The notes under the pieces: model-generated
Seen by the model: the letters and a program-made list of their open reading frames with translations, nothing else
The model's database searches: none
What the model was told of the DNA's origin: nothing
In this document: positions 11,881-21,816 of the stretch, piece after piece
How positions within the stretch are numbered: the stretch's first letter is position 1
Layout: every line of letters begins with the position of its first letter
Made by a program: the position numbers and the translations under genes
NCBI RefSeq assembly: GCF_029873635.1
Contig: NC_080422.1
Coordinates: forward strand, 19,062,095-19,126,094
Reading direction: 5' to 3'
Length of the DNA stretch: 64,000 nt
Source of the DNA: Malania oleifera
Lineage: Eukaryota > Streptophyta > Magnoliopsida > Santalales > Ximeniaceae

Positions 11881-12080
11881 TTCGTCGACAAATTTAAAAG
11901 GTTCGTCAACGAGCCAAAGAAGGACATTCGTCGATGAGGTCATCAAGTTCTTTGATGAATCTATTGAAAATCTGAATTTTCCCTGCTCTCAATAATTCTT
12001 CATCGACGAGATACGTGTAGTCATCGACGAAACCCAGAAGAACGTTCGTTGACGAAGAGGTCGAATTCGTCGACGAGTCC
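11881..12080. repeat. Palindrome array, CTCGTCGACGAG type
   Basis: Eight or so copies (TTCGTCGACAA, TTCGTCAACGAG, TTCGTCGATGAG, CATCGACGAGA, CATCGACGAAA, TTCGTTGACGAA, TTCGTCGACGAG) spaced 15 to 45 bases apart, directly upstream (minus orientation) of the TATA box at 11863-11873. Confidence 0.8.
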
Positions 12081-12172
12081 CTCCTTGATGCCCTTTTAAA
12101 TTTTTTTTTCTTTTATTTTCCATTTTTCCTTTTATTTATTTTCTTTTATTTTTCCGAGTTCGGGTTATCACA

Positions 12173-13404
12173 ATATATATAAAATATATATAATTTTTTA
12201 TAATTATATTTTATAAAGAGATTTGTAATTCTCTCTTTTAATTTCATACTTTGGTGTGAAATACTATGTCTCTACAAATCCATCTAAAATATTATTACTC
12301 TAGCAGATTTATATGTGCATATAGTTGGTTATTGGTTAATTTTGTTTTGTAAGAATATCATACTACTAACATGGGCCATTATGAATGTTAAAGGAGCATA
12401 ATATTCATTGTTAAATGATACTCCAACTCCCATGTTAGCAGAGCATTGATACATTTGACAAGATAATTCCCCATTGGCCACATAAAACCGAAAAAGGGAA
12501 AAAATTATAATACATTGGAAGATAGAAATGATGAAAGAAACAAAAGACTTCTTTGGTACAAGCCTGAGCAAACAGGTGGCAAGGTAGAAGGGCCATCAAT
12601 TTGAGATCAAAAGACTTCTTTGGTACAAACCCGAGCAAACACTCACTATTGATATACCCGCACAATTCCAAATTCATACAAAGTGAATCCAAACAATTAC
12701 ATTCAACAAAGTGAAAATATATATATACACCAATAGTTATTCTTTGGAGGTAAATCTAGCTTTGAACAAACTCCATTGTTCATACTTATCAATATCATAT
12801 ATTTCAAGCTCATATTAAAACATAAAAATGTCTCCTAATCTTTTAAAAAATTCAATAGTTTACCAAATAAATCTAGTATCCACAAAACTAGGAATAATTT
12901 TCACCCACTTTCTTATTAATAACTGACCATAATAAATTTAAAACTTGCAAAAAAACTAAAATTTATAACATACTTCATAAATTCATACTTCCATTATAAC
13001 AGGGTTTCTCTTCGCTATAATACCAATTAAGAAGCTGTCAAGAATATGAGTACTCTAAAACACTTTTAACATACTCATGAAGCAAACACGACAAACTTGT
13101 ACAAACTAAAAATAGCTTATTCAAATTCTAAAGAAGAGGTGGATTTATTCTTCTCTATCTCTTCCTAAAAAAATAATTATTCGTATATAAACATAAAAAA
13201 AAATGACTTAAAAAATTTTCAAATACATAATAGAATTCTTAAAAAAGTTATCGATATGATAGTACAATAATAGGGAATACCGTAAAATAAAAATGAATGA
13301 TGGATGATTACCTTTGGCTAAAGAAAAATCCCTTTACATGGGTTTAACATATTCTATATAAGATTTAGGCATGTTTTATCCAAAAATATATATGGGTCTT
13401 TTAC
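12173..13404. other. A/T-rich intergenic DNA
   Basis: No gene is recognised. A short direct duplication (12541-12574 and 12608-12641) shares AAAAGACTTCTTTGGTACAA. At about 13010-13032 the minus strand reads TTAATTGGTATTATAGCGAAGAG, which resembles a Copia PBS, so a decayed minus-strand LTR may lie just to the right; I see no matching LTR end. Confidence 0.4.
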
Positions 13405-14553
13405 CTAGTCAACCCACTTGCATATTTGTCCAAATCCAACATGGTTCATAGCATTTCCCAAAACCAAACCATGCTTTGTAGCTAACGTAAAAAAAATGGG
13501 AATCGTCCGGCATTGAAATCGACGACGAGAGGCTGTGACGGTGATGGCGAGGGGCTGCGATGGCGATGGGCGAGGGGCTCTACGAACAGCGACGGGTGAT
13601 GGGTTGGACAAACAGCTACGACGAGGGGCTGGGGTTGCGACAGAGAGAGGAGGATCATGAGGGGAGGAGGGAAACAGATTAGGGAAGGAAGGATAGGATC
13701 GAGAGGGGAGGAGCGGGAAACAGATAGAGAAAGGAGGGAAATGAGGGAGATTGGGGGAAACCCAAGCGGCGCGTGTAGATATATTTGTAGGTATTAGTGA
13801 CAAATTTAAACCGTCACTAATAATCTATTATTAGTGACAAATAACCTTATTCATCAGTAATAGTATTAACTAAATTACTTTTACAATTTTTTAAAATAAA
13901 AACGCTATTAGGGATGAATCTAAACCATCACTAATACTCTCTTATTAGTAACAAATGGGGAGATTCGTCACTAATAGTGTTAACTAAATTATTTTTATAT
14001 ATATATATTTTTTAATAAAAACACTATTAGTGACGAATTTAAACCGTCACTAATACTCTATTATTAGTGATGAATCTACCCATTCATCACTAATAGTGTT
14101 AACTAAATTATTTTTACATTTTTTTAAATAAAAATACTATTAGTGACGAATCTAAATTGTCACTAATACCATATTATTAGTGACGAATCTCCCAAAGTGT
14201 CACTAATAGTGTTAATTATATTATTTTTATTTATTAATAAATACTATCAGTGATGCTTACTTAATCGTCACTAATAAGTGACTTTTAGTGACAGATTAAA
14301 TTGGTCATGAATAGCCCTTAATCATCGCTAATATTTTATCGGAATAATTTCCGCGTGAAAAATGATTTCTAGCAATAGTTTCAATAAGAAAATTGGTTTT
14401 TGGTGATGAAAGTTTTAGTGATGGTTTTAAAATCATTATTAATATTTTTGTATTAGTGACGGTTACTGAAACAGTCACTAATACCTACTTTTCATGACGA
14501 AATTGAGTTCATCACTAATAATTTTGTCACTAAAAACTTGTTTTTTGGTAGAG
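13405..14553 (-). mobile_element. CACTA-like DNA transposon end with subterminal repeats
   Basis: From 13795 to about 14520 there are many copies of TTAGTGACGAATxTAAACC and its complement CGTCACTAATA, often paired as short hairpins. The right end on the minus strand reads CTCTACCAAAAAACAAG, close to the CACTA terminal inverted repeat class (CACTACxAxAAAA). Inside it, 13500-13775 is a G/C-rich block as often seen next to such ends. I found no transposase exon and no matching left terminus. The ORF at 13405-13803 across the G/C-rich block is low-complexity and not supported. Confidence 0.6.
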
Positions 14554-14802
14554 CATAAATAAAACATAATAGAAAATTGTATACAGTTACATCTAAAGTC
14601 ACACAAATTTAAATCAGAGAACTGAAATTCATATGTGCTTCCAACTACAATATGAATGGTTTGACAATTTCACACAAAAAAAATTCAGAATTTTGGCTGT
14701 TGCCAAAAAAAAGAGAAAATAAAAATAAAAATGAGGAAGACAAAGCCACTTATGCCCAATTATAAACAGTGCAAACAATGGTGAAGCCACCTTACCCTCT
14801 CA

Positions 14803-16470
14803 TCAAGTGCTTTTGACCTGAAATATACGAGGGTTGTACACAGAACAAAAAGCCTGGAAACTCATTAGCAGCAAAAGCATAATTGCAGCCAACAATGAGA
14901 GAATTTTCCATGAGCCAAACACATAGCGCTTCATAAATTTATCAGCTTTTACCTTCCATCTGCTGTTGTAGTGCTTGTTCACATCTTCAATCACCTTGTC
15001 CAGGAATGGCACTCTTGTCAATCTGATGGACTTGCTCATACCATTCCACAGGTTGGCCACCTCTAGATCACTCTTCAAATGGTTCAAAATGATCCCTCTT
15101 TCTCGAAGTCGTCTCACATCCTCCTCCGTGTCGATTATCCCATTCATTAGTTCTGTGTAACGGGTAAAAACCAACGGCCCCGATGCATTCGATGCCTCGT
15201 ATGCTACCAAGTTTCTCAAAACAACCTCAGTGTTTACATCTACACTGACAATAAGGAGGTAAATTGTAGCCGTTTTAATGTTAAATCCAACGGTTGATAT
15301 GCCACCATTTGTGGGCGAAAAGCGAACTCCGGATTTTGAGAGCTGGGTGACAGAAGGTATTGCTATTTCTTCCACTAATGGGGGCTTGTAAATGTTACTA
15401 TTGGAGCTAGAGCTCCCATTTTCTGGTTTCACTGCCTCTTTGTCTTGGGCTAACAATAAATATTCAACAACTAACTTCAAGAAGGTAAAGCCAGGAAGGT
15501 TAGAGATGAGTTTCCAAGGTGCTTTAAGTATGACTTTAACTGCTCCTGACGTCAACACTTTTCTTATGGATTGTATTAGACCAATGTTTAATCTTGAAAG
15601 CAAGTTCCATGTCTGCTCAAAGAGTTGCTTTATGTAACTTGTATCCCCAAACCATCCATTTTTCTCTTCTTTTGGTTCATCTTGGTATTCGACCGTGATT
15701 GCAACAGATGGTTCTTCGACTTCGGGTGTGATGATATGGTACAAAAAGTCGAGCATGTGGGAACTATCTGAAACTTGGATTTTCGGAAACTTTTCCATCA
15801 TCTTGAAAGGCGAAAGCTCGTTACAAAACCCGATCAACATGGAAAGAAGCATGTCATCCGTAGGTTCTTGAGACGAGAATCGGAATTCCATCACCTTCCT
15901 CAATATGAAAAGAGGAATTTGGTTCTCAAGCATTATCATATCTCTAAGAGTCGCGTTGTAAGCTGATTTCCTCCGAGTATGATCTACCAACTGTGACTTC
16001 CCCGAGGAAACTCGCACTATTTCCCTTTCTTCTTTGACGATGCCATAGCTTTGAAGGATCTCAAGCAAGAAGGAAGCATCTAAGGCCATCATCCACGCCA
16101 AGGTTTCACCATTGAAATCAATATACATATGGTAGCATTCTCGAATCCTCGATTCCAGCTTGATCAGTTGATCGACAAGATTTTGAAACTCATGGCTTTG
16201 GAGCTGCTTCTGAACTCTTTTGGCGGCGGCAACCTTATATCGCTCCATGCCATAGAGCTCCGGACGCCAATGATGGTAAGGTCCGAGAGCAACTTGTTGT
16301 GGCATATACGAATGGGGATCACGACAAAAAAGAGATTTAGGGACACTGAAGATGCAGACAAGCTGGATATCTCCATCCTCTTCGAGCTTTTCCTCCAGCC
16401 TCTGGCGGATTTGAAGGATCCACTGATGCTCATCGAATTTTGAAGTCATGGTGGGCTGAAGAACCTGCAT
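14803..16470 (-). CDS. DUF247 family protein (UPF0481-like)
   Basis: The only intact host gene here: 555 residues in one exon, TGA stop at 14803-14805. The full DUF247 pattern is visible: IFSVPKSL (residues 40-47), GPYHHW (63-68), DASFLLEIL in the first third, the central LRDMIMLENQIPLFIL, and the C-terminal LVAYEASN...FTRYTELMNGIIDTEEDV, RGII and the basic segment before a hydrophobic helix (about 521-543) that should anchor it in a membrane with a short tail. Length fits the family. Start: ATG at 16470; Met8 (16449) is an alternative and would give MTSKFDEHQW. The molecular function of most DUF247 proteins is unknown; some grass members act in pollen self-incompatibility, but nothing here shows such a role. 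It stands alone, with a transposon end 250 bases beyond its stop. Confidence 0.95.
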   Translation of the reverse strand: MQVLQPTMTSKFDEHQWILQIRQRLEEKLEEDGDIQLVCIFSVPKSLFCRDPHSYMPQQVALGPYHHWRPELYGMERYKVAAAKRVQKQLQSHEFQNLVDQLIKLESRIRECYHMYIDFNGETLAWMMALDASFLLEILQSYGIVKEEREIVRVSSGKSQLVDHTRRKSAYNATLRDMIMLENQIPLFILRKVMEFRFSSQEPTDDMLLSMLIGFCNELSPFKMMEKFPKIQVSDSSHMLDFLYHIITPEVEEPSVAITVEYQDEPKEEKNGWFGDTSYIKQLFEQTWNLLSRLNIGLIQSIRKVLTSGAVKVILKAPWKLISNLPGFTFLKLVVEYLLLAQDKEAVKPENGSSSSNSNIYKPPLVEEIAIPSVTQLSKSGVRFSPTNGGISTVGFNIKTATIYLLIVSVDVNTEVVLRNLVAYEASNASGPLVFTRYTELMNGIIDTEEDVRRLRERGIILNHLKSDLEVANLWNGMSKSIRLTRVPFLDKVIEDVNKHYNSRWKVKADKFMKRYVFGSWKILSLLAAIMLLLLMSFQAFCSVYNPRIFQVKST

Positions 16471-17440
16471 ATATTTATGTATATTTGTATGGAAATATAG
16501 CAGCTCTAGATATGATGCTGTGGAAGATTGATCAGGCAGCTTGGTAAGGAGTGAGCTAGCTAGCTAGCTAGGTTCCTTTACAAAGAATATATGGTCAGCA
16601 AATTGCAACAAAGATTAGTCTATTGGTGTACTCAAGTACAGAGAGAAGGGAATGAGATTTTGTTTCGGCATACATAGTATTGCTTTTGTAGGCTTGTTGG
16701 GGAAAAGGAAACGCAATTCCCATGCACGTTTATTTTTACAGTCATGATTCAACGTAGACCATTCCTTGTGGTATGCATTATTCCCTTATAAAAGTTAAAT
16801 GGTGGGCATTAATAAGTCAACACGCTCCTCCAATCAATAATTCTCTTCAGGCATGCCAAATGTTTCACGTTTCAGTTGTAACTTGGGGTAAACAATAGAG
16901 GGAGAGTTTTGGTTTTTGCAATTTAGTCATGAGATAGCGATTCTGTTAACATCACTGTTGACGTTCACGCGAAGCTACAAAGCAAATGAAGGACCCTTAA
17001 ACCATGGACTTTGCTTTTTTTCTGGGCCATCTAGTCACTGTGGCAATTAAGTTTTCCAAGAGGGTGGGCTGTTTAGAATTAGGGGCGTTTTTCATGTTGT
17101 TTTATTTTCTTTTTGTTTTCATCTGTTGTTTTTAATTACAAAGAGAAACACTTCATTACACGATTACTGCAGCAGGAAGCTGCGCAGGAAATTAAACTCC
17201 CAGGAAAACCCCAATCCAAGATAACAGAAAGGAGTTCATGGCTATATCAAACACATATAAGAAGAATAATTATTATTTCAAATGGTATGTATCAAATTAA
17301 GTTTGTGTCATAAGGCAATGAGTGGCTTATATTATAGTAGTACTTCCAGTTTTTATTGATTTTTTTTTTTACTTTTATTGGTATGAAAATTTATTATTAT
17401 ATATAATAATAATAGTGTAATTTGGTAAGGATGACTTAGT
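16471..17440. other. Upstream region of the DUF247 gene
   Basis: No ORF is supported. It holds a (GCTA)4-like run at 16553-16571 and a TATA-like AACTTTTATAAGGG on the minus strand at about 16784-16797, roughly 320 bases upstream of the start codon; whether it is the promoter cannot be told. The rest is ordinary A/T-rich sequence with TAA/AT runs near 17390-17415. Confidence 0.45.
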
Positions 17441-17990
17441 CACCAAACTAGATATAGGATCAGATATTTCCATAAGAATTTTTTGTAATAATGGATAGAT
17501 ATAGGATGTACAGCGGAATAAATCCGCAACAAGCAAATCAAACTAAACCAGAAAATATGAAATAACAATCACAACAACAAGATGTATATAATTTGGCAAA
17601 GTCTACATCCACGGAAGCAATCGGCACAAAAATTTCACTAAGAAATTTGAGAATGCACAATACACTTTACAAAGATCTCTCTCATATCTCACAATACCCT
17701 CATATAGGAATAAATACACTTTCTTTCGGAGGTTTCCCTCCAATTACCCAACCACCGCAACGTTCAAATTCAAAATTTGAATTTCTTCTTGCCGCCTAGG
17801 CGCACTCGTCAACGAGAACAGGAGATTCGTCAGCAAGTCAAAGAGCCCACTCGTTGACGAGTCTATTCTCTCGTTCAACGAGTCTTTAAGTCTGAGATTT
17901 TTTTACTTTCGGTATCTACTCGTCGACGAGCACAGGGCACTCGTCGACGAGTCTTCTGCTACCAATACAAGAAAACATCTATCTCATGTT
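17441..17990 (-). mobile_element. LTR fragment, probably Copia
   Basis: Recognised from LTR-type features: a block TTTGGCAAAGTCTACATCCACGG (17593-17615) like the GGC...CTACGTCC block of the other LTRs here, and an array of CTCGTCGACGAG palindromes at its upstream side. Ends are not defined and no PBS or coding part adjoins, so lineage and borders are uncertain. Confidence 0.45.
17804..17953. repeat. Palindrome array, ACTCGTCGACGAGT type
   Basis: Six copies: ACTCGTCAACGAG, TTCGTCAGCAAG, ACTCGTTGACGAGT, CTCGTTCAACGAGT, ACTCGTCGACGAGC and ACTCGTCGACGAGT. Two are perfect over at least 12 bases. Spacing is 20 to 55 bases. Confidence 0.8.
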
Positions 17991-18484
17991 TTTTTTTTTC
18001 CTTTGTTCGTGATTCCCACCAAGTATAAGAGTCACACACAAATACAATAGAATTGTTTATTTTCAAATGTGATTATAATACATTTGGTGAATAGCTTTTT
18101 TTTTTTTTTTTAAAAAGTTTGCTTTCAGCTAAATTTTTAAACTAAAGAATATGACTCTTTTTAAAGTATAGAACTAGTTTTTCTTAAAAAAATTTTCTAT
18201 CATTTGTTATATGTCCTTAATGTTTTTTTTCTTTACTTCAAATATTGCAAAATTATCAATATTTTAATTGCATTTTCTAAAAATACATTAGCACTTTAAT
18301 CATTTTAAATATTTTCAAATTATAACTTTTTATCAAACACTTGAAATTAACTTTTTCTTTTTAACTACGCGCGCGCATGCACACACACACATACACATAC
18401 ATATATATATTACAATAATTTCAATTAGTTTATTTTCATCAATTCATTTTTAATAGTTCTTTTTAAAGCCATAAAGGGGCTAAA
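17991..18484. other. A/T-rich spacer with a microsatellite
   Basis: Poly-T runs at 17989-18000 and 18094-18110 and a CG/CA/TA dinucleotide stretch at 18367-18410. No gene seen. Confidence 0.6.
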
Positions 18485-18929
18485 CTAAGCCTGCGTATCT
18501 CAATGTATATCCCATTAGGTGTCTTCCACAAAAATCGTTAGAGATGGAGCCAGGAGACAGCTGGAGACGCATTGTAAGCTAGGAGCTAAGTCAGAAACGC
18601 GGTGGAATTTATCTCTCCATTAATCTCTCCGTTATAACTTCCATTTGTAATTGATTTCATTTAAATATGATTTAAATTCCAAGCCTATAAATTGAGGGTT
18701 GTGGAAATTGTAATTGAAAGCATAGAGACAGTGCAAAGAGAGCACAGAGAAGCTCAGAGAGAGAAGAGAGGAAGAAGGGAGGAAGAGAGAGAGAGTGTGT
18801 GTGAGAGTTGTAATATTTTCCGGCAATAGTGAATACTTGGTGTGTGCTCCATGGACGTAGGTCGTTATTGACTAAACAACGTTAAATCTTTGGCGTCACT
18901 TTGATCTGGATGCTCACAGGTTCCTAACA
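18485..18929 (+). mobile_element. LTR-like segment ending at a PBS (Copia)
   Basis: It ends GGTTCCTAACA at 18929, followed after 2 bases by TGGTATTAGAG (18932-18942), a Copia PBS. A TATA box, GCCTATAAATTGAG, lies at 18683-18696, then a purine-rich leader. The left border is not resolved. Confidence 0.6.
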
Positions 18930-19249
18930 AGTGGTATTAGAGTTGACGGTTCATAACTCTGGGTGAGTGACATCATAACAGTCGAGACGGGAAGCTAATT
19001 CTCCTGAAGTGCTAACAGTTGGAGGACCAAGTGTGTGGCTGAGGCCAATAAGGATCATTTAGGCTACGGATGGATCCAAATAGGGTCAAGACGTGGGAGG
19101 TAGGATTGGTTTGGAGGCACGTGGAATGCAATTTGAGGCACGTAAGACGCCAATGGTAAGGCCCACTTGAGCAACTGTTGGAGAATTATCCTAGAAGGGA
19201 GACGATTTCCGTTTAAGGGGGAGCAGGAACTCACAAATGAGGGGAAGAT
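18930..19249 (+). other. Deleted internal region: PBS directly followed by PPT
   Basis: Between the PBS at 18932-18942 and the polypurine tract GAGGGGAAGAT (19239-19249) only about 300 bases remain. They include a second purine block, TTAAGGGGGAGCAGGAA (19213-19229), and no gag or pol. It looks like a Copia interior reduced by deletion, or a miniature (TRIM-like) element. Confidence 0.55.
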
Positions 19250-19416
19250 TGTTGAGAATTCCACTTGTGAGCTTGTCCCCCATTGGAAAATTAAAGTAGA
19301 TAATGGGTGCTTATATACATGGATGGACCCAAGACCCAATTAGCTTGAGCTTTTGGGTCAAATTGGTGTTCACCCATGTGTATCAAACCCACCCATGGGC
19401 TCCTTCGGTCCTAACA
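19250..19416 (+). mobile_element. Short LTR of a Tork-like Copia element (167 bp)
   Basis: It starts TGTTGAGAATTCCAC at 19250 right after a polypurine tract and ends GGTCCTAACA at 19416, before TGGTATCATAG (19419-19429). It has both a PPT on its left and a PBS on its right, so it can be read as the 3-prime LTR of the deleted element and the 5-prime LTR of the Tork-like element to the right. A TATA-like GCTTATATACATG lies at 19310-19322. Confidence 0.75.
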
Positions 19417-20032
19417 AGTGGTATCATAGCCCGGTTGGAGCAGAAAAGTCATATCGGAAGTCATCCCAAGATTCATAGCTCTGTCCAGTGGATAGAAACC
19501 AAGTTTTGAGGCCACTATCGCACTCAGCTTGTCGAGACGAAGAGAAGGGTGCCAGCCAGAGCTCCAAAGGAGTTCAGAAGAAGCTGCACACACCCTCACG
19601 CGCCTTGCCAGAGCAAGACGCCTCTCCATGCGCTGGCGACAATTCCCTCATGTGCTCAATGTGCCACACGCGTCTTCTTCGCCCGATCCACCTCGACCCG
19701 ACCCGACCTGGCAAGTCACTCAGACCCGAGGTAACCCGAGATCCGGTTCCTGACCCGGGTCTATATCTTTGCTCGGCGCGCCACGTCGGCAAAGGCACCA
19801 CGTCAGCAGGGCCTGCCACGTCAGCTGCCACGCCATCTATGGGCAGCTGCCATGTCAGTAGTGCCATGTCAGCAAGTTTGACCAGGTTTGACTAAAACTT
19901 TGACTGAGCTTTTCGGAGTCGTTTTGAGTCCATTTTTTGAGCGACTTGAACCATTTTTAGGGTTTTCGATCGTTCCAGATCCAACTGCGCTATCCATTTG
20001 AGCTAATTTCATCTCTTGATTAGCGAATCGAG
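19417..20032 (+). other. PBS and 5-prime leader of the Tork-like element
   Basis: The PBS TGGTATCATAG (19419-19429) is followed by a leader that is G/C-rich compared with its surroundings and ends at the gag ATG. It contains a short repeat array at 19781-19873. Overlapping ORFs on both strands here have no family signature. Confidence 0.65.
19781..19873. repeat. CCACGTCAGC repeat cluster in a retrotransposon leader
   Basis: Five copies of CCA(C/T)GTC(A/G)G within 93 bases (19781, 19798, 19816, 19850, 19864), each starting 14 to 34 bases after the previous one, just before the gag start. The word contains ACGT, the core of plant bZIP-type binding sites; a role is inference only. Confidence 0.75.
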
Positions 20033-20883
20033 ATGTCGAATGAAAAGAACTCAAAAATCAAAATGTTCAACGGGAACAATTTCGGTTTCTAGAAGATGCA
20101 AATAGAAGATTATTTGTTTGGGAAGAAATTGCACTTACCGTTGAAGGGTAAGCCAACATCCATGAACGAGGATGAGTGAGAGTTGCTTTATTGAAAAGCC
20201 CTCGGAGCCATCAGAATGACGTTGTCGAAATCTGTGGCATTCAATATCAAGCATATAACATCCACCAAGTCTCTGATGGATGCGCTCTCTAATATGTACG
20301 AACAACCTTCAGCCGAAAACAAGGTACATCTCATGAAAATACTATTTACGATGAACATGTCTGCAGGTGAGAGTTTTAGTAGGCATTTGAATAACTTCAA
20401 TAAGTTGTCTAATCAACTCGCCTCAGTCGAGATAACGTTTGATAATGAGATTCAGGCCCTACTGATTTTCAGTCAGTTGCCTGAAAGTTGGAATGGTGTC
20501 TTTACTGCCATCAGTAGCTCCGTAGGAAAATCAAAGCTTGTATATAATGAAGTCATCAGCATGGAGGAAATAAGAATGCAGTCGAACCATGGCTCCACTT
20601 CGAGTTCAACCTTGAACATGGAGAGTTGAGGCAGAGGAAACAGGCATGGACGATCAAACAACCGCGGCAGATCTAGGCCTAGGCGGTCTAAATCCGAAAA
20701 TCCCAGAGGTACTCAGGACACAAGTTCACAGAGTACAAAAGTTATTGAGTGCTGGAACTGTGGAAAGACTAGTCATTACAAAAACCAATACATGAGTCAG
20801 AAGAAAGAATTCGATACGAGGGCAAAAATAGAAGCAAATATTGCTTCTGAGAATGATGAGATGTTGATCTTCTCTTTAGAAAG
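20033..20883 (+). pseudogene. Tork-like Copia gag
   Basis: Starts ATG at 20033 (MSNEKNSKIKMFNG). A UBN2-type gag domain follows; the longest clean stretch is 20216-20629, with SLMDALSNMYE and FSQLPESWNG motifs. After a stop comes an Arg/Gly-rich segment and a zinc knuckle CWNCGKTSHYKNQY in which the final Cys is replaced by Tyr. In-frame stops occur at about 20090, 20178 and 20627. The frame is cut at 20883 by the solo LTR and picks up again at 23034. Confidence 0.88.
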
Positions 20884-21394
20884 TGTTGAATTAACAAGGT
20901 CTTTCAATTGGTTTTGGTGATAACAAACAAAGGACGATTTAACTTGGAAATGTTGAGTTTTGTGTTTCAGGAAATATGGATCAAGTGTGGTTGAGTTTTG
21001 TGTTTCAGGAAATATGGATCAAGTGTGGTTCAAGCAAAGTTCAAGTATAGCTTAAGTATTGTTCAAAAGAAGATCAAGTATAAATCAAGTATGGGACAAC
21101 TATTCAATGATCCAAAGAGAATCTAATATATTTGAAGCTCAAGCAAATTTTTTCAAAGAACCTCAAGAGCAAAGCATGAGAAAGAACTCAAGTATGTCTT
21201 ATAAAGGCTTAGGAAACATATTTGTAAGTATTTCAAAAGCTAAAATATCATTTGAAATATGTTTTGAAGCTCTTTCAAAAGGTTATGACGTCTTAAAAAC
21301 CTATTTAAGATTTCTAAAATAAGTCTTGTAAAAATCATAAGAGAACAAATCAGTTTATTAGAGAAAAATATTTTATAAAATAGGATCTTGGTAG

Positions 21395-21679
21395 TTCAGA
21401 TGACTGAAGTGACAACTTTAGATGACAGACTTCATGTTCTGACATCTGAAGAATTACTTCAGACATCTGAAGATTAAGTGCAGACGTCTAAAGATTTTAT
21501 GGAACAAAATATAGCAGGCAGTAGTTGTTCAGATGACTGAACTCGACACTTCAAACATCTGAACTTGACACTTCAGACGTCTGAACCCTACTTCAGACAT
21601 CTGACCCGATGTGAAGTTCATTTTTTAAAGGGTTTTAGGAACTTCAGATGACTAAACTCGAATCTTCAGACATCTGAAT
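21395..21679. repeat. Palindrome array, TTCAGACRTCTGAA type
   Basis: About ten copies of half- or full palindromes (TTCAGATGACTGAA, TTCAGACATCTGAA, GCAGACGTCTAAA, TTCAGACGTCTGAA and variants), spaced mostly 15 to 40 bases, about 125 bases upstream of the TATA box. Confidence 0.8.
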
Positions 21680-21804
21680 ACTGTTCAATGGACAAATTTT
21701 TAAATTCTAATATTTTAAAATATAGCTGTTTTGAGCTCCAATTTTTCTAACAACTTGGGAAACTTTCTAAGGAAACTTTATCAACATGGAAACAAGTTTG
21801 AAAG

Positions 21805-21816
21805 CCTATAAATACA
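21805..21816 (+). promoter_or_regulatory. LTR TATA box
   Basis: CCTATAAATACA, in the same relative place as in the other SIRE-like LTRs. Confidence 0.55.

Larger units (their letters stand above)
10189..12172 (-). mobile_element. Solo LTR, Ty3/Gypsy-like, with ATATA target duplication
   Basis: 1984 bases, bounded by TGTCACACCC at 10189 and GGGTTATCACA at 12172, with ATATA on both sides (10184-10188 and 12173-12177). The flanks are A/T-rich, so the duplication is weaker evidence than usual. Orientation is minus: TATA box at 11863-11873, palindrome array just upstream, and the motif CTTACTGAGAGGTGTCTCACCCC (10489-10511) near the 3-prime side, which also occurs in the Tekay-like LTR at about 55293. 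No internal region remains. Confidence 0.75.

Noticed and set aside
12329-12692. Two overlapping ORFs (minus) with hydrophobic stretches
   Set aside because: They share a short direct DNA duplication, have no recognised family and lie in A/T-rich DNA; could be a gene relic but there is no support.
13405-13803. 132-residue Pro/Ser/Arg-rich ORF (minus)
   Set aside because: G/C-rich block next to transposon subterminal repeats; no domain.
14975-16443. Plus- and minus-strand ORFs inside the DUF247 gene
   Set aside because: Shadows of the 555-residue frame; no homology pattern of their own.
19488-19895. Overlapping ORFs on both strands in a G/C-rich stretch
   Set aside because: They fall in the leader between PBS and gag of a Tork-like element; only their base composition keeps them open.
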